Source of the DNA: Anas platyrhynchos
Lineage: Eukaryota > Chordata > Aves > Anseriformes > Anatidae
NCBI RefSeq assembly: GCF_047663525.1
Contig: NC_092613.1
Span: 4,675,501-4,739,500 of the forward strand
Length of the DNA stretch: 64,000 nucleotides
Direction of reading: 5' to 3'
A program made the translations under genes and the position numbers. Numbering within the stretch: position 1 is the stretch's first letter; every line of letters begins with the position of its first letter. Positions 27,101 to 37,086 of this stretch are shown piece by piece. A model generated the notes under the pieces. The model searched no databases. It was not told the DNA's origin and was given only the letters and a program-made list of their open reading frames with translations.

Positions 27101-30100
27101 CTTCTTGGTGAGGCGGGGATCCAGCGGGGGATGCTGCGCTCCGTAGACGGGTTGAATGCTGCAGGAAAAAAGAAAAAAGAGCCTCAGATCCAAAGCGCCA
27201 CGTTCGGCTGAAGATTTGATCTTTGCAGCAGCAAAGAGAAGCCTTGTTGGAACTCTTCGGTTCTCTCCAGCCTGAGCTGGGATTTGGGATCTCGAGCAGG
27301 GGGCAGAGACCTGCTCTGTGCCGCACCGCCGCCTCCCTCCCCTCACCCCGCGTCTCAGCGCCTGCCCCAAACACCAAAATTAATTCTCTCCTCCATCAGA
27401 GGGCTGTCCACCTTTGGGATTTCACCCTCCTGAGCCCTCCAGAGCAGGGGAGGACTCTGCCCAGTGACGCTGGGACCCCTCAGGGCCTGAGGTTTGATCC
27501 CCACGCAGACATTCAGGCTCGCAGCCAGAGCCAAGCAGCCGCCTGTATGATCTGGGGTTTGACACGGGTCCAAATCCCAGCTCAAGCAAACACCTCCCAT
27601 GGGGTCTGCAGCGAGACACATCCCTGGGACAGCGAGCCTCATCCCAAAAAGGAGCTGTCAGACACGTGCAAACCACTGCTGTTACAGCCCCTGGAAGCGA
27701 GACGGATCCTGAGCTACGAGCTCCGTCGGGGTAACCACTCACAGCCACCCCACAAACCACGCTCGGGTTGTGGAAAACAAGCCCTGGCCACCCCCGGCAC
27801 AGAGCTCGGGGACAAGGGCCCATTCAGAGCTGGCACACGAGGGACAAGGCTCCCGATGGAGCTCCCAGGAGCTGCAGATGGAGCCCGGCAGGGAAACGAG
27901 CAGAGCCCGGCTGTACCGGAGGGGGGCCGCAGCCCGGCACAGCTGGAGAGCAGGAGGGGGACAAGCGGGGACCGGGGAGGTGGCAGCAACGGGGCCAGGG
28001 GGATGGGAGGGACGTGGAGACCCGGGGCAGGGGATGGAAACGAGCACGGAGCAGGAGGAGGCTGGGCTCAGCACACACACACACACATCTGCGTGTGGGA
28101 ATAACAAAGCAGGTGGGAAGGGAGCAGCGCCAACGCCGAGACACCCGGCAGGTGACCTCCGAGCTGAGCCAACACCCACGGCTGCCAGGTGGCACGTTTG
28201 GGCCCTCGGGGTGCTCCACGTCTGCTCCTGGCCCCGTCACCGACCTGAGCACGTCCCCGAGCTCACGTCCAGGTCCTGAAGCTCCGCACAGAGGGGTGCA
28301 CCGTGGTGCCACGGGGATCACAGCGGGGCCGGGGTTCCTGACACCGTGTCACAGGTTCTCGGTGCCACCTCAGGGCTTATCCGAGCAGATTCTGATCCCC
28401 GCTGTCACCCCAGCGTGGCAGCGCCACGCAGCCCTCACCGCTCTCACCTCTCCGAAGAGCAGGGAATAAACAAACACGTGCACCGGGACGCACGGCGCCA
28501 ACCTGCCAACGCACCCCAAAAATTACAGGGGGGACAAATCCCAATGCAACAGCCACGGGGCAGCACGGGAGACGTGAAACCACCTTTACCACTTCTGCCA
28601 CACGCCCTAATATCGACAGGGAAAAGCTACAAGCTCACAAACCCAAGCGGCCCCATTCCTCCCATCGTGGCAAACGAACCTAGGGCAGCCTCCAGATCAT
28701 CCCAAAGCCTCCCTCCACCAACTTGTCAGGACAAGGGAAGGAGAGAGCCAAAAATGTGCAGGGAAGACCTCAAAAAGTTCCCATCAGAAGCACAAGAGGC
28801 AGCTCTGAGCCCGGTGCCGGGTGTCCCACACCTCTGCTGTCCGTGCCGGTGCTGCCCTTTGGGGTTGAGGCCCGAGCCCTGCCTGTACCCGTTCCTGGAA
28901 AGGATGGCACACGGGGTATTTAGGGCTGGTAACACACCTCCTCGGACAGGGGGGGGATTTAGGAACCTGTCTGCAGGCAGAGCTCTGCCTGGGCAGGGCT
29001 GGCTGCCTCCCCGACCGGTTCCCCTGGCTGCAGCGTGCCGGGGCGAAGCAGCCCCAAGGCAGCAGCAGCTTGGGGCGAAAGAATGGGGCCAGGAGGGACC
29101 CAGGGGGTGCACAGAACCCGCTCCAACCAGGAGAGGAGAGGGGGAAGGTGCCGTGCCCCATCCGGGCTGTCCCACTGACAGCGGGGCGCTGGAGCAGCCC
29201 CAGAGCCGAGCGGGAGCCTGTTGGGATTTAATTCCGACTGATTTCACCCCGTGCCTACACCCGGAGAAAAAGGGCAGGGTTCAGATCAGGCAAACGAGCA
29301 TGAACACAGCCCGAGGAGGGCCAGACGCGCACAAAACCCCAAAAGAATCCCCGGAAAGGGGGTGTCCCGGCCCCACACGCCCCCAGCACGATGGGGTTTG
29401 TGTTTGGGGCACGGGGCTTGCGGCCACCCCGTTGTGCCCCGCTCCTGGGGCCAGGCAGGGAGAGACCCCACAGCAGCATCGCCCCCCCGGTCCCACAGCG
29501 GGGGGGTCCCTGCGGTGTCCCCCGTGAATGTGGAGCCCTCCCTGGGAAACGGGCCCAGAGGGGGAAGTGCAGGAAAAGGGGGGGCTGCAAGAAAAGGAGG
29601 GGGCCCCCATGAAACGGGGGGGCTCCACAATGAGGCCAGGGTCTCCTCGGTGTTTCTGTGCAGGGTCTCATTATGGGGGGGGGGGGGTTAAGGCTCGGCC
29701 TCCCTCACCCCAAAACCTTGGAGCCCCCCCAGCACGGGTGCAGCCCCCCCTCAGACCTCCCCACCCCCCAGCACCACGTCCCCCCCATACTCCACTCCCC
29801 TCCTCCCCAAAACCTCACAAACCCCAAAACTCCACAGCCACCCCAAACACCCCAAAAAAAACAAAAAATCCATAGCCCCCCCTAAAGACCCCAAAAGACC
29901 CCCCCCACACCCAAAACCCCCTATAACCTCCCAAAAAATCCCTCCTAAAGATACCAACCCCTCCAGGACACCCCACAGCCCCCCCAAAGACCCCCACACA
30001 CCCCAAAGACCCTCACAACCCCCCAAAAACCCCAGAGCCCCCCTAGAAAAACCCCAAACCCTCCAAAAAAACCCCACATCCCCCCCAAAGCCCCCCATAA

Positions 30101-30351
30101 CCCCCCCCCAAAAGACCCCAGAGCCCCCCCAAACCCCACAGCCCCCCCCCAAAACCCCCCTCAGCCCCCCCCCAAGACCCCTCAGGCCCCCAAAAAACCC
30201 CACAGCCCCCCCCAAACCCCACAGCCCCCCCCAAAAAGCCCCCTCAGCCCCTCCCCCAAGCCCCCTCAGCCCCCCTCAAGGCCCCCGGCCCCCACCTGCC
30301 GGGCAGCTTGGCGCTGCGCTTCCAGAAGTGCCGCCCGCTCTCGGCGGCCAT
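17989..30351 (-). CDS. TBC1D22B: TBC1D22B, TBC-domain Rab GTPase-activating protein (13 exons)
   Basis: Thirteen exons on the minus strand splice in frame to 1524 bases, 507 residues plus stop; the human protein is 505. The N-terminus is MAAESGRHFWKRSAKLPG, then IQPVYGAQHPPLDPRL, a Ser-rich disordered region (about 38-170), and a TBC domain from about 195 to the end. Both catalytic fingers are present: Arg276 in IHIDIPRT and Gln311 in SGYVQGIND. TBC1D22 proteins are relatives of yeast Gyp1, which acts on Ypt1/Rab1 at the Golgi; mammalian TBC1D22A/B bind the Golgi protein ACBD3. Residues specific to B rather than A include VENFDVTNLSQDVLRSIEAD and the ending DAPNHYRR. The start has a good context (GCCATGG). 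It is convergent with BRPF3 and co-oriented with PIM1. Confidence 0.97.
18547..18642 (-). CDS. TBC1D22B: TBC1D22B exon 12
   Basis: 32 codons, SEPEGFSHFHLYVCAAFLIK and WRKEILDEEDFQ. Acceptor CCGCAG, donor GTAAGT. Confidence 0.97.
18815..18942 (-). CDS. TBC1D22B: TBC1D22B exon 11
   Basis: Encodes (E)QVHNHFRKYEVEYLQFAFRW then MNNLLMRELPLRCTIRLWDT and YQ. Acceptor TTTCAG, donor GTACGC. Confidence 0.97.
19199..19274 (-). CDS. TBC1D22B: TBC1D22B exon 10
   Basis: 25 codons, DNYTFAQPGIQKKVKALEEL and VSRID, plus one base. Donor G/GTAGGT. Confidence 0.97.
19712..19818 (-). CDS. TBC1D22B: TBC1D22B exon 9
   Basis: Encodes (E)EDVENFDVTNLSQDVLRSIE then ADSFWCMSKLLDGIQ. This segment separates TBC1D22B from TBC1D22A. 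Donor GTGAGC. Confidence 0.97.
19819..22271 (-). other. TBC1D22B: TBC1D22B intron 8
   Basis: A 2.45 kb intron, the second largest of the gene. No gene or repeat family recognised. Confidence 0.85.
22272..22386 (-). CDS. TBC1D22B: TBC1D22B exon 8, glutamine finger
   Basis: Encodes IFERILFIWAIRHPASGYVQ then GINDLVTPFFVVFLSEYV. The Gln of YVQG (residue 311) is the second catalytic finger. Acceptor CCCTAG, donor G/GTAAGT. Confidence 0.97.
23208..23273 (-). CDS. TBC1D22B: TBC1D22B exon 7, arginine finger
   Basis: 22 codons, IHIDIPRTNPLIPLFQQPLV and QE. The Arg of IDIPRT (residue 276) is the catalytic arginine of the IxxDxxR motif. Donor GTAAGG. Confidence 0.97.
23696..23824 (-). CDS. TBC1D22B: TBC1D22B exon 6
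   Basis: 43 codons, GYLPANMERRKLTLQRKREE then YFGFIQQYYDSRNEEHHQDT and YRQ. Acceptor CCTGCAG, donor GTACCC. Confidence 0.96.
24268..24338 (-). CDS. TBC1D22B: TBC1D22B exon 5, start of TBC domain
   Basis: Encodes (D)ELRKCSWPGVPREVRPVTWR and LLS; acceptor TTTGCAG, donor GTGAGT, leaving phase 0. The W-x-G-x-P-x-x-x-R start is the first TBC box. Confidence 0.96.
24809..24988 (-). CDS. TBC1D22B: TBC1D22B exon 4
   Basis: Encodes KQQSLPLRPVIPLVARISDQ, then NASGAPPMTVREKTRLEKFR and QLLSSHNTDL. Acceptor CCGCAG; donor G/GTGAGT. Leads into the TBC domain. Confidence 0.96.
25797..26110 (-). CDS. TBC1D22B: TBC1D22B exon 3, Ser-rich linker
   Basis: A 314-base exon beginning FIKDRSK and ending SSSEAQLSRTA, with acceptor TTCCAG and donor G/GTAAGA. 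It contains a run of six Ser residues after DEDEDF encoded by a TCC repeat (about 25968-25985), longer than in human. Then LQTLNSKVAKATAAQVLENH matches the family closely. Confidence 0.96.
27102..27158 (-). CDS. TBC1D22B: TBC1D22B exon 2
   Basis: Encodes (S)IQPVYGAQHPPLDPRLTK and AA of a split Asn codon; donor GTGAGT. This short motif is nearly invariant in the family. Confidence 0.96.
28072..28087. repeat. (CA)n microsatellite
   Basis: Eight uninterrupted CA units in TBC1D22B intron 1. Confidence 0.9.
29690..30290. repeat. C/A-rich low-complexity tract in TBC1D22B intron 1
   Basis: The plus strand is nearly free of G and T: runs of 4-9 C separated by 2-8 A, in loosely repeated CCCCAAAA or CCCCACAG units. 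On the sense (minus) strand of TBC1D22B this is a dense array of G-runs starting within about 10 bases of the exon 1 donor. Many runs could pair into G-quadruplexes. Confidence 0.9.
30296..30351 (-). CDS. TBC1D22B: TBC1D22B exon 1 coding part
   Basis: ATG at 30351-30349. Encodes MAAESGRHFWKRSAKLPG plus two bases (AG) of a split Ser codon, then donor GTGGGG. Lies in a CpG island. Confidence 0.95.
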
Positions 30352-30446
30352 GGCCGAGGGGGGGGGGGACGGGGCCGGGCAGGGCCCGGCCGCCCCCGGC
30401 GCAGCGGCGGAGCGCGGAGAAGGCCCCGGCGCCCCCCCCTCCGCCC

Positions 30447-30482
30447 TCACCGCCGCCCGGTTGAAGCCGCCGCCGGCGCCAT
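30447..30482 (-). CDS. Possible upstream ORF in TBC1D22B 5' leader
   Basis: An ATG at 30482-30480, out of frame with the main start, opens 11 codons (Met-Ala-Pro-Ala-rich, ending Gly-Arg-Arg) to a TGA at 30449-30447, about 95 bases before the main ATG. The ATG overlaps a YY1-like motif, so the transcript may begin at or after it. Confidence 0.3.
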   Translation of the reverse strand: MAPAAASTGRR

Positions 30483-31204
30483 GTTGGTTGAGGGCGCGGG
30501 GAGCGCCGCCATTGGTCGCCCTCGCGGCGGTCCCGGAGGCTCGGCCAATGGGGAGAGGGGAAGGGGTGATGTCATACGAGGAGGGGTTGGGGAAGGAGGG
30601 GGTGGGATGTACCATCTAGGATGTTTGGGGGGGGGGGTGAGCCATTTCGGTTATTGTGGGGGTGGGATGAACCATCTCACCTGCTGTAGAGGGGAGTGGG
30701 GAGGAGTATTTAGTGCTGAAGGAAGAAGGGCGGGGGGGGGGGGGGGCTGGCAATGGGCGCTGGGGACGGGAGGGGACCTCCCCCCGTGGGCCCCCCCCCC
30801 GCCACGGTAATGGTTGGGCGGGCAGGGTTAAACAGCGCCCTGAGGGCCGGGAGAGACCATTCCGCTGGGGGAGGGGGGGACAAAACCATGAAGGGGATGG
30901 GAGGGGGGGAGCGGTTTAAACCACCCGCGGGGAGACGGGGGGAGCTGGCGGCGGGCTGAACCATCAGGGAGCGGGGGGGGGGGGGGGGGGATGAGGGGTG
31001 GTGGGGTCCCCGGGTGCCCCCCCCCTCCCCGTTGCCATGGCACCCAGAGGGATGGGGAGGGCGGGGGGCACCTCACTGAGCCCCCAGGGGACGTCCCCCA
31101 GTAACGGGGTGTTATAGGGGCGTTATAGGGGCGGCCTCCGTGAGGTGTGGGAGGTCGCCTGGTGAATAAACGGGGGTAAAGTGGAAAAAAGCACAAGTGT
31201 CAAA

Positions 31205-31364
31205 ACACAGAGTCACTGCCATGGCGTCATCAGGGCTGGAGGAGCCCCCCAGGGTCACCTGCTCCAAGCACCCCCCCACCACTGTCCCCACTGAGCCGTG
31301 TCCCCAAGCACCAGCCCCAACCTCTCCTGGAGCCCCCCCAGGGACGGGGACTCCCCCACCTCCC
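31205..31364 (-). mobile_element. CR1 LINE 3' fragment, copy near TBC1D22B
   Basis: Reverse complement of a CR1 3' region: cacagagtcac start, the ggagccccccagggtcacct block, cactgagccgtgtccccaag, then gggacggggactcccccacc. It breaks off after CCACCTCCC. Almost identical to 41588-41745. Confidence 0.85.
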
Positions 31365-33277
31365 ATAAACACAAAAATAAAGAAAATAACCCCCCAAACA
31401 AATAAAAAATGAACCCCCCAAACAGACTTTGTGGTGACATCTTGGGACCCCGCCAGCCCCCTCTGTCATCCCTGAGGAGAAAACCCCTCCATGGGGGCAG
31501 CCCCGAGTGCCAGGCCCCCATGGCGGCAGGCACAGGCCGCGTGCTGCCACCAGGGCCCTGGGGACATGGGGACATCCAGATCCCGGTGGCGAGGCGCGAT
31601 GGCCCCGTGCTGCCTGGGCCTCATTCAGCAGTGCCTGGTGGCTGGCAGGGCCACGAGTCAGTGCCGCAGCCCGTGCCTCAGTTTCCCCTATTTGCAGCGG
31701 GGCAGGGAGCCCCTCGGGGACACCTCAGGCGCTGGGCCACCCGAGCCAGCCAAGGGACAGCTGCCACCCCCAGCTCTGCTGTCCCTGTCCCCTCAGCATC
31801 ACCCCGAGTGCAGTGGGGAAACCCTCTGGGGAGCGGGAGGGCTGCGTGTGCTCACAAAGCGAGAGGGAAATACAAATCGCAGGCGCATTTCTGCAGAAAA
31901 ATTATCTTTTTTTAGGACGGGGCTGACAGCAGAGGGCGGCACAGGCTTGTTGCAGCCACAAAGCCTGGCCTAGCAGCGGGTGCAGTGGTGTCAATCCACT
32001 TGTTGCTGCTGTTTCCCTGCCAGGTGCTCTGGGGATGCAGGGAGGTGTTTTGGGGGCCTGGTGTGGCCAGGAGCAGAGCAGCGAGCCCAGAAGTGTGGCA
32101 GCTTTCGGTTCTGAACGAGAACGAAAGCCGAGCGAGAGGAATCGGTTCCTTTTCCCATCCCGAGGCTGAAGCAGAGAAAGGAAACTTAAAACTAGCAAAA
32201 AATAGAGCTTTTTGAGGCTCCCAGCTGCAGGGGGGTCAGTGCCATCCCAGTCAGGAGGGCGAGCAGGGCTTCCAGAAAGGGGCTGGTCTGAACTGGGACA
32301 GAAATACTGCTCCTTCCAGCCAGGGCAACGTGGCTCAAAGCGTGTGGTCTGCAAGGTGCGACGTCCATTTGCATTACCACAAAGCTCCCCGTCCCGTAAC
32401 ACGACTGCAAATGCAGGTGTGAGGAATTTGCCCTGGTTTGGGACATGATTGCCACGTGCAAGGCGGCGGTGGGAAGCGTGAAAGCTCAGCACACTGAGAA
32501 ATGGAAACCATCCCCTCAGTGTCGGTGGGAGGCTGAGTGTGTCCATCTGTCCTAGAGCCACTTCTGGCACCTGCAGGTCCCTGCACAGCCTCCTCCGGGT
32601 GCCTGCTGGCCCCTCCAGCTGGGCAGGGTGGGTTCCCTTTGCTGTCCCTCCCCAGCCCGAGGGATAAATCCTTGCTGGAGATCTCCCTCCTGCTTTTTAA
32701 CAGCAATTCACAGCTCATAGTCTCATGCTTGGGTTGCTGAATGTATCAAAGGCTGTTTGGAAACACCCTGCTAGAAAAACAGGAGAGTGACCCGAGGGCC
32801 TGAGAAGGGATGGCGGGGTGGCGGCTCACTGGCTCTGCTCCCCTCCCCAAAAGACGTGGGGATGGGACAAGAGGGATGCCAAGGACTGAAATCCAAGGGA
32901 TGGGACAAAAGGGACTGAAATCCAAGCCTGTGGCTGAGCTTTGATTGTAGTCGGGTCTCAGCTGGCCAACATGTGCCAAATCCAGCCAGACCCATATGCT
33001 CGGGGGGGCATTGACGTACATCCAAGCACGTGTGTGCCCTCCTGCCCCCGTGCACACCCACAGGGATGCTACAGCAAGAACTGAGCTACGGGCAACAGCC
33101 TGGTGCAGATCACGGCTCCGTGGCACATCCGTGCCGAGCAGTGGGGAGCACAGGGGCAGTTTCCCTTGGGGTCGGTACCGACGGGTTATGCTTGCACTGG
33201 GGGGCCCTGCCTTGCTTTCTCACCAGCCCTGCCGGCACGTTTTGGGGGAGAACATGAAGAATTGCAGTGTGGGTTTG

Positions 33278-33409
33278 ACCTGAAATGACATTTTGCTGCT
33301 TCTGTTTTTCTCACAGCTTTCGCAGCAGGGTGAGATCTCCGCTCTTGCAACCCGCTCTCCCTTCAAACGCTGACACGCACCCATGTGTCATTTCAGGTTA
33401 ACTGAAATG
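33278..33409. repeat. Inverted repeat and nested dyad
   Basis: ACCTGAAATGACA at 33278-33290 is the exact reverse complement of TGTCATTTCAGGT at 33386-33398 (95-base spacer). The right arm overlaps a second dyad: CATTTCAG at 33389-33396, a 5-base spacer, then CTGAAATG to 33409. Confidence 0.7.
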
Positions 33410-35639
33410 GCTGCTTCAGTGTGAAACAAGAGCTGGTGTTTCATTTTTCGGGTCGATTAACCCCCTCCTAACTGTAACAAACATGGTGATTAAAAACACG
33501 AACATTACACGGGAGGAAGGGGACAAAAAGCTTGGAGAAGGATGAAAAACACTGATGACCTCTTTTAAAAACATCCCTCTTTAGCTGAAGTTGCTAAATT
33601 TGACTCAACTTTACACACTGGAAAGCTTTTGCGGTATGTTTTCTTTTTATGGTGAATAAAGTGTTTCTTCCTCATAAAAACCCCCACCAACTCTCGGGCC
33701 GAGTGATGCAGTTTCGGTGTGTCACGGAGGCAGCGTTAGCTCAGACCCTGCTCTAGGGAAGGTTGTTGTAAACCCCAAGTGGCATCACCGAGCCGAAACA
33801 CGAGGCTCCGGTACCGAGCAGGGCTCCAGGTGCCTGAAACCAGCACCTGGCCCCTCTCGCCTTTACACCATGGGGTTTTTGGAGGTCTGGGAAGGGGCGT
33901 TTCACCCCAAATTCATGTGGTTTTCCACGGCTGAGATGGGACAGCTCCCAGAGGACGAATCCCCTTGCCTGGGGGATGTGGGGACACCACGGGGCTGAGG
34001 CTGGGAGCTGCTTGGTGGCCAGTCCCACCCGAGGAAGGCTGCGGGCAGCACTGGGACCACCTCTCCTCGTGGTCACAGCTTGCTCCTTCCCAAGCCATGA
34101 GCAATCCCGGGAACCTCTTGCTGCATGCTCACACTTTCTCCAGGCTGTCATTTCACTTTTGGGAGCGATGGGGCAGGGAAAAGCAGGCAGGCTGAGCCCT
34201 GCTCTTAAACTCCACCGCAAAAGGTCTCCGGCGAGCCGGGGCGCCGTGCCTCAGTTTCCCCACATGCCCCGTGGAGATAATCCTCTTGCCACACAGGACG
34301 TCGGCGAAGCTCTCCGAGACCGGCTCCTACGAGGCTTCATTACCAGGGAGCTGGAGCCGTGGGACACGCGGCTGGCTGATAATTCATCTCATCCTAAGGC
34401 AGGTGTTTAAAATAGCTCCTGTGACTCACAGCAGTGAGAAGGGCCAAAGGGTTTCCGCCGCCGCCTCGGGGGCAGCGAGATGTTTTCCTCGCAGTGGGAC
34501 GCGGGGCGAGCTGCCACCTCCAAGCCTCTGCTCCCCGGCTCCCGCTCGCCGGGAGCCTTTTCTCCGCAGGGCTCGTGCGTGCCTTCCCGGCCGTGTCAGG
34601 TGTCTGGCTGCTGCTCCTCTCCCGTTCCCAGAAAGGGATGTGGAAAATGGAAATGTTGCTCCTGCTGTGGCTTCCTCGGTCAGTCCTTTACCCATCCATC
34701 CCCAGCCAAGGTGCTTGGCCGTGAGGTTGGGAAGCCAAAGATGTGCCGAGCACTTTACACACCCTCAGCTCTCTGTGTGACCCCAATGCTCCCAGAAGGG
34801 GAGATCGAATGGCCTGAAATCTCATCCTGGTCCTGTTCTGGCCTTTTTTTTTTTTATTTATTCTTTTTGGGTGTGGGTACTTCCCACACTGAAAAAGGGC
34901 AGTGAGGAGCAGTCGTGGAAGGGAGGCGGGAGAGCGAGGCTGGCTCTGGATTGCTTCCTGATGGACGGCTCCTGTGGCTTCCATCGTAGCTGGTGTCCCC
35001 AAGGGGCAGCAAACAGCCCTAAAACATGAAGAAATAGGGGCAAAAGGGCCATTTCCTTCACTCCAACCCCCCTTTCCCACTCATGGGCTGGGGACAGGTG
35101 GCTCACGGGCTGTCTCTTAGGGGTCTCTCGCTCCATGCAAGACACAGTGAAGGAAGAGTGTGAGGCTGAGCAAGCTGAGAGAAAAGGAGGAAGAAAAGCA
35201 GGTGAGGAGGAAGCCCACAGCCTGCGATGTATTCCTTACAGTCAGTCCCCAGCACCCATCACCATGACGCAAAGCAGCAGGAAGAGCTGGAGATGGAAAA
35301 AAACCTTCATCTTCATCCCAACCCTGCCATCCTGGGAGGGAAAAGGGAAACCCATGCACGTGGATCAATGGGCAGTGATGGTGCTGGGGCTGATTTTGTG
35401 CCTCCCACCCCATCCACGCCTTCCAGAGGTCCAGGACATGGACACAGAGCTCCCAGCCACACACACATGAAGGCGTTAACCCTCAGCAAGGCACAGGGAT
35501 CGCACACCTCCAGCACCCAAACCTCGCACCCAGCCCGTGCCACCAGCATGGCGAGGTGGCACCCGGGCAGCATTGGGTGCCCAGGGGGGGGGACACATCC
35601 CCAGGATGGCAGCGCTCCCCTGCCGTGGTGTGAGCAAAA

Positions 35640-36000
35640 TCAGCAGCAGCAGGCGGAAACGCGGCGACTATCAGCGTGCCGGCCCCGCTCGGCCTTTCTG
35701 CGGCGAGTTTTCTAAGAAACGCCGCAGCAGTTAGCGAGCGTTTACGGGAAGGGTGGGCCGTGCGCAGCCCGGGCGGCCGCGATAGCGTTTCGGGGGGCTC
35801 AGGCCCCCTCGCTGCGAGGCAGGAGGTTTGCTTTCGTGTAAAGAGCAAGCTTCCCGGATGGTCCGGAGGAAAAAAAGCAAGAGAGGAGGTTAAATGCAAA
35901 CCGCATCTCAAAATAGGTCTGAACTTTGAAGCCGTTCGGAGCTGCGCTTCCTGCTCCGAGCAGCCTCGAGGAGGAGATGAAAGATGCAGCTGAGAAAAAA
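35640..36000. promoter_or_regulatory. CpG-dense block, no assigned gene
   Basis: About 35650-35810 is rich in CGC, GCG and CGG with many CpG dinucleotides, in contrast to its CpG-poor flanks. No exon or known promoter is tied to it. Confidence 0.45.
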
Positions 36001-36370
36001 AAAAAAAGGCAAAACAAACAAACCGAGTTAACGCTTGCTGCTGAGGGCAGAGGTGCAGCAGTGACACAGCGCACGAAGTCACCGCAAAGCTGGGGACGGG
36101 GCTGGGGGGCCCCCCAGCCCCCTTGCAGCAGCCCCACGGCTTGGAGAAGGGCTCACCTGGGGTGACCTGGGGAAGGGGCACTGGGAGGGGGATTTTAAGC
36201 GAGAAATATGTGGGGTGAGCCAAGGAAAGGATGGCCTTTTGTGTCAGGTCCAGTCAGGGGTCTGGGGAAGTAGTTTGGAGGATGGTCAGTGCCCCTTTCC
36301 GTGGGGGAAGGAGCTCTCCAACCCATCACGGCACCACCCATGAGATGAGAATTTTGAAGCCCTGTTCCCA

Positions 36371-36378
36371 TGACGTCA
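36371..36378. promoter_or_regulatory. CRE palindrome
   Basis: TGACGTCA, the full 8-base CREB/ATF site, lies 100 bases left of a CpG-dense block. Confidence 0.5.
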
Positions 36379-36479
36379 ACACAAAGAAAAGTCCCAAGCA
36401 AAAATTATAATACAAAAAAAAGAAAAAAAAAAAAAAGCCCCAAAGCTGAAAACGCTGAGGAGCTGGGAAGTGAGCTCGG

Positions 36480-37030
36480 GCAGTTTGGAGGGCAAAAACT
36501 TGAGCGAGGCGTTACCGCTGCTGCCTGATAGCGACCGACTTCTCGTAATCCGGAGATCGACTTCCTCTCGCTCGGCGGCGGCCGCAGCCGCGCTGGAGGT
36601 GGGGGCAGCACGCCGGTGGCTTGCTTCACCCCCCGGCACCCCGGCATGCAACGCACGCCCCGCGCCGCCAGAGCCGGAGCAACAGGATCCGCGTTACCCA
36701 AATTTAATTTGGCTGACAACATCCGGCGTTTCGCAAGGGCGCTTTGATGTTTGTTTACTCGCCGGGCCGAGCACATGCTCCGCGCGGCCGCCCGCGGATG
36801 AATGGAGACGAAAAGGCTCCACACCCCTTTGATCTCTTCTCCCAGGAGCGGTCGGAGCTGGAGACGCCCGAGGAGGGCCCAGTCCAGCCTTCCCCGTGCT
36901 GCTTTGGGACCAGCGAGTCCCGGTTAAGGAGAATTTCTTTGGGTCGGGTGCTGCCATTCGCTCGCTGCCTCCTCTCCGTGAGATGCCGGGGACGATGCGG
37001 TGCGATCACCGGTGGTACCCCCTTCTTCTT
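36480..37030. promoter_or_regulatory. Orphan CpG-island-like block next to the PIM1 3' end
   Basis: Dense CpG from about 36490 to 37010, including TCGGCGGCGGCCGCAGCCGC-type sequence near 36570, ending just before the PIM1 cleavage site. It could be the promoter of an unannotated or non-coding transcript. Open frames inside match nothing I recognise. Confidence 0.5.
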
Positions 37031-37080
37031 CCCTCCCCGCAAGAAAGGGGTGCCTCCGGGGCATTTAAGTGATTTAAGTT

Positions 37081-37086
37081 TTTATT
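37081..37086 (-). terminator. PIM1: PIM1 poly(A) signal
   Basis: AATAAA on the minus strand, the only one seen between the stop codon and the CpG-dense block; cleavage is expected near 37060. Confidence 0.75.

Larger units (their letters stand above)
27159..30295 (-). other. TBC1D22B: TBC1D22B intron 1
   Basis: A 3.1 kb intron. The first 0.6 kb after the donor is an extreme G-run tract on the sense strand (29690-30290); a (CA)n run lies at 28072-28087. Long open frames such as 28346-29527 result from high GC and match nothing. Confidence 0.85.
30290..30580 (-). promoter_or_regulatory. TBC1D22B: TBC1D22B CpG-island promoter
   Basis: CpG-dense block around exon 1. It holds CCAAT boxes in both orientations (plus-strand CCAAT at 30545-30549, minus-strand CCAAT at 30511-30515), a CRE-like TGATGTCA at 30567-30574, and a YY1-type AACATGGCGCC around 30480. 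No TATA box. The transcription start is inferred to lie near 30480-30500. Confidence 0.75.
30581..37059. other. Intergenic region between TBC1D22B promoter and PIM1 3' end
   Basis: No protein-coding gene supported. Contents: GC-rich simple sequence (30.6-31.1 kb), a CR1 fragment, an AT-rich island at 33.28-33.70 kb with an inverted repeat, two CpG-dense blocks (35.64-36.0 and 36.48-37.03 kb), and a full CRE palindrome at 36371. Confidence 0.75.

Noticed and set aside
28346..29527. 393-codon open frame inside TBC1D22B intron 1
   Set aside because: Antisense to an intron, composition-driven, no domain, passes through simple sequence.
29751..30215. 154-codon Gly/Phe/Trp-rich frame on the minus strand
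   Set aside because: Translation of the G-run tract; pure low complexity within an intron.
30352..30615. In-frame N-terminal extension of TBC1D22B
   Set aside because: The frame is open to an ATG at 30615, but the standard MAAE start matches the family, has a good context, and the upstream part runs through the promoter and CCAAT boxes.
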